From positions 1-60,634 of the forward strand of contig JASJBE010000009.1 in NCBI GenBank assembly GCA_030066655.1: a DNA stretch of 60,634 nucleotides, read 5' to 3'. The notes beneath the pieces were generated by a model. That model was not told the origin of the DNA. It made no database searches and saw only the letters and a list, made by a program, of their open reading frames with translations. Shown in pieces: positions 57,188 to 60,634 of the stretch (position 1 is the first letter of the stretch; every line of letters begins with the position of its first letter). The stretch is from Woeseiaceae bacterium (GTDB lineage: Bacteria > Pseudomonadota > Gammaproteobacteria > Steroidobacterales > Woeseiaceae). The position numbers and the translations under genes are program-made.

Positions 57188-57838
57188 TCATGTGGGTCGC
57201 GCGGGCCGACCCTGAACGATGATCAGCCCAAGAAATACGCCCATCCAGGTGGCAACGAACGGGCCGGGATCGAAAAGGCCCGATTCCGCTGGCGGGCGCG
57301 GGAGCGTAGCGAAGTTGACGCCAAGAGCCGCTGCACTGATTGCCATGCCAGCGATACCCAGTAGCCTTTGCTCGAGATAGAGCAGCGCGCCAAGCGCGAA
57401 GAAGAACGTTCCCGCGGCGATCCAGATATCGAAGACGATGTCGAATGAGAGCTGAACCCAGTTGATGCCCCAGAGAATCTCTCTCAACACCTCCTTCGTC
57501 GACTCGGCCTCGGCTTCCCTGATCGACTCGGCCATCATCGTGAAGTTCGAGTCCTGAATGACGGCCATCATGTTGACTGCTATGCCGGCGATGCAGGTGC
57601 AGAGAACACCGACCATGAAAAACGGACGCCACCTGCCGTCCTCGCGGAGCAGAAATCCGACGGCGACGGCCGCCAGCGCCAAGCAGGGGCCGAACGCGTA
57701 GAACAGGATCCTGCCGATCGATCGCGGGAAGACATGAAAGACGCTGGAAAAGAAGTAGCAGAACAACGCAAGGATGCCGGCAACCAGCGCAATCCAATAC
57801 CATTGCTTCTCATCGTCTGTGTAGGTGGGGGCTCCCAT
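57188..57838 (-). CDS. Multi-pass membrane protein, unknown function
   Basis: A 216-residue protein with six predicted membrane helices and a strong ribosome site (GGAGGAG) before ATG 57838. A short charged stretch (about 115-130) between helices 3 and 4 contains many Glu residues. No family was recognised. It runs 46 bases downstream of the S9 peptidase start on the same strand and may share its promoter region only if transcription reads through from 59959. Confidence 0.75.
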   Translation of the reverse strand: MGAPTYTDDEKQWYWIALVAGILALFCYFFSSVFHVFPRSIGRILFYAFGPCLALAAVAVGFLLREDGRWRPFFMVGVLCTCIAGIAVNMMAVIQDSNFTMMAESIREAEAESTKEVLREILWGINWVQLSFDIVFDIWIAAGTFFFALGALLYLEQRLLGIAGMAISAAALGVNFATLPRPPAESGLFDPGPFVATWMGVFLGLIIVQGRPARPT

Positions 57839-57883
57839 CGTCTCCTCCCTTTCGAGCGCTAAGCAACGCTCGGCAGCTGCGGG

Positions 57884-59959
57884 CTATTGCCTGTCAGTGC
57901 CCAGGTAGCGACCGTACCAGTCCAGCATACGCTCGAGCCGATCCTGGATGTAGCTGGGCTTTGACAGGCCGTGGTTCTCACCCGGGTAGATGACGAGCTG
58001 CGTTGGCACATTCTGGCTGCGCAGCGCCTGGTACATCTGCTCGGAGGCGACTAAAGGCACGTTAAAGTCTTTTTCCCCGCACATGAACAGCGTCGGCGTC
58101 TTGATGCGATCCGCCTTGAAGAACGGATAGGAGATGCGCAGATAGTTCTCGAGCGACTCCCACGGAAGCCCGACTTCGTTCTCGTACTGCCAGATGTACT
58201 GATCGGTACCGTAGCCGACGAGCATATTGGAGATAGCGGCACCCGAAACGGCAGCCGCAAACCGATTGTCGCTGGCGATCGCGTAATTCGTGTTCATGCC
58301 GCCGTAGCTCCAGCCGCCGATGCCGAGACGTTCAGGATCACTTAAGCCGTCTTCGACCAGCTTATCCACGACAGCATGAATGTCCTGGATCTCGAGGTTG
58401 CCCCAATCCGCGTAGATCGCCCTTGTGAAAGCCTTGCCGCGTCCGGTACTCCCGCGATAGTTCGGATTGACGACGAGGTAACCAGCCGCCGCCAGCGCCT
58501 GCGCGTTCGAATCGAAGCCGAAGGCGTCCTGGCTCACCGGCCCGCCGTGCACGTCAACGATAGTCGGATACGGCTTGCCGGGCCGGTAGCCCGGCGGCTT
58601 GAGCAAGATCGACCCAACGCTGACGCCGTCTGAACTCGCTGCTTCGAATCCCTCAACGGTGGCCCAGTCAATCTCGTCGACGAGCGCGGCGTTGTGATCG
58701 GTTAGTGCCTTGCCATCCGTGGCCCGGTACACCTCGGCCGGGCGCTGCGGAAATCTCGCGAGCGCCACGATACCGCGGGCGCCAAGGTCGAAGGCCTCGG
58801 CCACGCCGGGCGTGTCGCTGCCCGGGAACAGGCGCAGTACATCGCCGCCCCGCGCCGGAATCGCGGCTATCGTCTGAACTCTGTCGTCTTCGATGAGGAA
58901 GTGGATCGTCTGGCCATCCTCGGACCAGCGAGGTGAGTAGACGAAGCGATCAAGCGCCTCCGTCAGCAGTACGGGTTCACCACCTGACGTCGGCACCGTC
59001 GCAACGACGGCCGGGTCGTAGTACGTGTACTTCGGCGGCCCACCCTGCAGATAGACAACCGACTTGCCGTCCGGGCTGAACGCAGGATCCGAATCCGCGC
59101 CTTCCCACGTGGTCAGCTGCCTCGGTTTCGCATCAAGCTCCGGCGCGATGACGAAGATATCGGAGTTCTCGTGGCGATCAGGATCGCCCTCGCGTTTACT
59201 CGTGAACGCGATCAGTTCACCGTCCGGGCTCCAGACCGGCTCACCGCTGTCGTAAGGCCCGGGCGTCAGCAGCGTCGCGGTGGCCGAGCCGATGTCGAAC
59301 GCATAGATGCGTGTTCGCCGGTCGTCGAGCCAGTCCAGTCCATCGCTTTTGAACAGGTATCGGTCAACGACAATGGGCGGCGGCGTGTCGTGAGACGTCT
59401 CGTCGTCTTCCTTCTCATCAGTCTCCTCCGGATCCCGGGATGTCAGGACCAGCCGCTTGCCGTCGGGAGACCACTCGAAGCCTGAAACACCGCCCGGCAA
59501 TTCCGTCAGCCTGGTGGCCTCTCCGCCCGACAGGTGCAGCATCCAGACCTGGGTCTTAAAGCGCGGGTCGTCGGAGTCGTCATCGTCGCCGCCGCGAGAC
59601 GCGAGGAAGGCCAGGAACCGACCATCCGGGCTGAATCTCGGATGACTCTCCGATTCTCGCGGCGTATGCGTCAGTTGCAAACGCTCAGACCCGTCCCAGC
59701 TGACCATGAAGAGATCGGTGGAATACTCGTCGTGCTCGACGTCCGTTGTGCCGACCTCGTAGGCGACCCAGTCGCCGTCCGGGGATACCGATAGGTTCTC
59801 AACGGACTTTAGTCGATGGACGTCTGCCGGCTGGAAGACCCTGAGGTCTGCGGCCTGCGCGGTGGCGCCCGGGAGCCCGGCGACGGCACAAACGCCAGTC
59901 AGCATCAAAACACCGGCTGACGCCATACGAAATGGAGAATTGAAAGAGCTTCTTAGCAT
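57884..59959 (-). CDS. Exported S9-family (acylaminoacyl/prolyl oligopeptidase-like) peptidase
   Basis: A 691-residue serine peptidase with a Sec signal (cleavage near Ala-Gln-Ala-Ala, about residue 36), a beta-propeller of PD40/WD40-like repeats (Phe-Ser-Pro-Asp-Gly-Arg/Lys) to about residue 420, and a C-terminal alpha/beta hydrolase domain. Catalytic Ser is in Gly-Gly-Trp-Ser-Tyr-Gly-Gly (about 550) and His in Gly-Glu-Asn-His-Gly-Leu-Ser (about 663). It acts outside the cytoplasm, on oligopeptides. It is complete. Confidence 0.93.
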   Translation of the reverse strand: MLRSSFNSPFRMASAGVLMLTGVCAVAGLPGATAQAADLRVFQPADVHRLKSVENLSVSPDGDWVAYEVGTTDVEHDEYSTDLFMVSWDGSERLQLTHTPRESESHPRFSPDGRFLAFLASRGGDDDDSDDPRFKTQVWMLHLSGGEATRLTELPGGVSGFEWSPDGKRLVLTSRDPEETDEKEDDETSHDTPPPIVVDRYLFKSDGLDWLDDRRTRIYAFDIGSATATLLTPGPYDSGEPVWSPDGELIAFTSKREGDPDRHENSDIFVIAPELDAKPRQLTTWEGADSDPAFSPDGKSVVYLQGGPPKYTYYDPAVVATVPTSGGEPVLLTEALDRFVYSPRWSEDGQTIHFLIEDDRVQTIAAIPARGGDVLRLFPGSDTPGVAEAFDLGARGIVALARFPQRPAEVYRATDGKALTDHNAALVDEIDWATVEGFEAASSDGVSVGSILLKPPGYRPGKPYPTIVDVHGGPVSQDAFGFDSNAQALAAAGYLVVNPNYRGSTGRGKAFTRAIYADWGNLEIQDIHAVVDKLVEDGLSDPERLGIGGWSYGGMNTNYAIASDNRFAAAVSGAAISNMLVGYGTDQYIWQYENEVGLPWESLENYLRISYPFFKADRIKTPTLFMCGEKDFNVPLVASEQMYQALRSQNVPTQLVIYPGENHGLSKPSYIQDRLERMLDWYGRYLGTDRQ

Positions 59960-60119
59960 TGCATTCCCTCGTTCAGAGACGAACGCTCCCCACTCAGAGA
60001 CTGCAGCGTCCGCTTCGGGTCAGTGGTCGCTATTCTATCCGAGCTGCTCTTCGGCCGCTTTTCGGACGGAAGGGCTCTGGGTTCTCATTCGCTGAATGCT
60101 GCCTGTCGGCCAGTTGCGG

Positions 60120-60506
60120 TCATTCGTTGAAGGGCAACTCGTCAGGATTGATTCCTACGTAGTCGGGGTCGGGGGTTGTTCTGAATCGAACGGCCGGCAC
60201 TCGTTCATCGCCATCCCGTACTGCCCTGCAAACCCTATGCATGCCGTCCATCACTCGCCCGTCTTGATCGAGAATGATCGGATAACTTGTATCGACCTCA
60301 TCGATCAATTTCATGTGTCCAAGTAGCGATCGGCAAGTCGGCGAATCCCCTTCGTGCTCGTACCAGTGTGTCTCATCCAACTCCGCTACTTCGGTAAGCG
60401 AGACCTGTTCAACAGGAAGTTCGCGGGACAGCTCGATGAGCCGACGAATATCCCAAGCCAACAGGCCCTGATCAGACTGTCGAAAGAAATACTGGGGACG
60501 AATCAT
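60120..60506 (-). CDS. ParB/sulfiredoxin-fold protein, function unknown
   Basis: A 128-residue protein resembling the ParB-like nuclease fold: Pro-Ile-Ile-Leu-Asp-Gln-Asp-Gly-Arg-Val-Met-Asp-Gly-Met-His-Arg-Val (about 76-92) is the usual GxHR-type core. ATG 60506 is the only start before an in-frame stop, and has no clear ribosome site. It lies 160 bases downstream of the S9 gene start, on the same strand, in a stretch that reads less GC-rich than its neighbours. Homologues occur in mobile or accessory regions; no function can be assigned. Confidence 0.7.
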   Translation of the reverse strand: MIRPQYFFRQSDQGLLAWDIRRLIELSRELPVEQVSLTEVAELDETHWYEHEGDSPTCRSLLGHMKLIDEVDTSYPIILDQDGRVMDGMHRVCRAVRDGDERVPAVRFRTTPDPDYVGINPDELPFNE

Positions 60507-60634
60507 GCGCGAAATCGGTGGTGTTCATCGACCGGCAGGTATGGGGCCAATAGCGGAATTCGTCGACCACCATTGTCGAGTTATGGCTCATGCACTACTC
60601 GCGTTCGCTCGAGGATCTGCCGACAACATTCACT

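Noticed and set aside
60505..60634. Open + strand frame from ATG 60505 to the window end
   Set aside because: Only 43 codons are visible, it has no ribosome site and overlaps the start of the minus-strand ParB-fold gene; short open frames are expected by chance at this GC content.

Overview
The window is about 60.6 kb of GC-rich DNA, densely coding on both strands. It looks like the chromosome of a free-living gammaproteobacterium, perhaps a marine or sediment lineage related to Woeseiaceae/Steroidobacterales. That placement is inference from gene order (groES-groEL, dsbD-tlpA-aroQ-accB-accC-prmA), the PA0069-type radical SAM gene behind an SOS box, msrPQ, class II sirtuin, MscS and korAB with fdxA. 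No rRNA, tRNA, CRISPR array, IS element or prophage was recognised. Many genes start with GTG or TTG behind a GGAG-type ribosome site.

Layout. 0-3.6 kb: the end of an exported-protein gene, a Tat-exported DUF1501-like protein and an N2227-type methyltransferase. 3.6-7.9 kb: a lipoprotein, then a phospholipid head-group cassette (small EamA-like protein, CTP:phosphatidate cytidylyltransferase, PlsC acyltransferase, CDP-alcohol phosphatidyltransferase; the last and the cytidylyltransferase resemble E. coli YnbA/YnbB), followed by a haloalkane dehalogenase. 7.9-13.4 kb: fdxA divergent from korAB, then a leftward run (24-residue peptide, SRPBCC protein, NUDIX, MBL hydrolase). 13.5-18.1 kb: sirtuin, rhomboid, MRJP-like protein, EamA transporter, MscS. 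18.3-21.6 kb: HDOD and GGDEF/EAL signalling genes. 21.8-27.2 kb: glycine-zipper lipoprotein, SOS-controlled radical SAM gene, TonB/TPR protein, M23 peptidase, msrA, folE. 27.3-33.6 kb (leftward): M49-like lipoprotein peptidase, murI, a hypothetical gene, ileS.

33.6-44.6 kb: an isoleucine T-box leader, an epoxide hydrolase, a DsbA/FrnE-like protein, msrPQ, a PstS-like exported protein, and a three-gene phosphorelay (hybrid kinase, REC-GGDEF-EAL, Hpt). 44.6-47.5 kb: a hairpin-rich gap with two rightward terminators, then groESL under a CIRCE operator. 47.5-57.2 kb: dsbD (with two N-terminal domains), tlpA, aroQ, accBC, prmA, a 1013-residue acidic zinc-ribbon protein, and a TonB C-terminal remnant. 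57.2-60.6 kb: a membrane protein, an S9 peptidase and a ParB-fold protein.

The strongest unexpected signal is the ileS locus. A complete T-box riboswitch (AGTA motif, ATC specifier, T-box sequence, competing antiterminator and terminator) precedes a type-2 isoleucyl-tRNA synthetase whose class I signature reads G-I-H-H instead of H-I-G-H. T-boxes are typical of Firmicutes and Actinobacteria and rare in Gammaproteobacteria, and IleRS2 proteins are associated with mupirocin resistance. Other points of interest: an apparent ATC start codon in the M23 peptidase gene, a perfect LexA box before the radical SAM gene, a 24-residue membrane peptide gene, the Ynb-like lipid cassette, and a possible structured RNA next to groEL.
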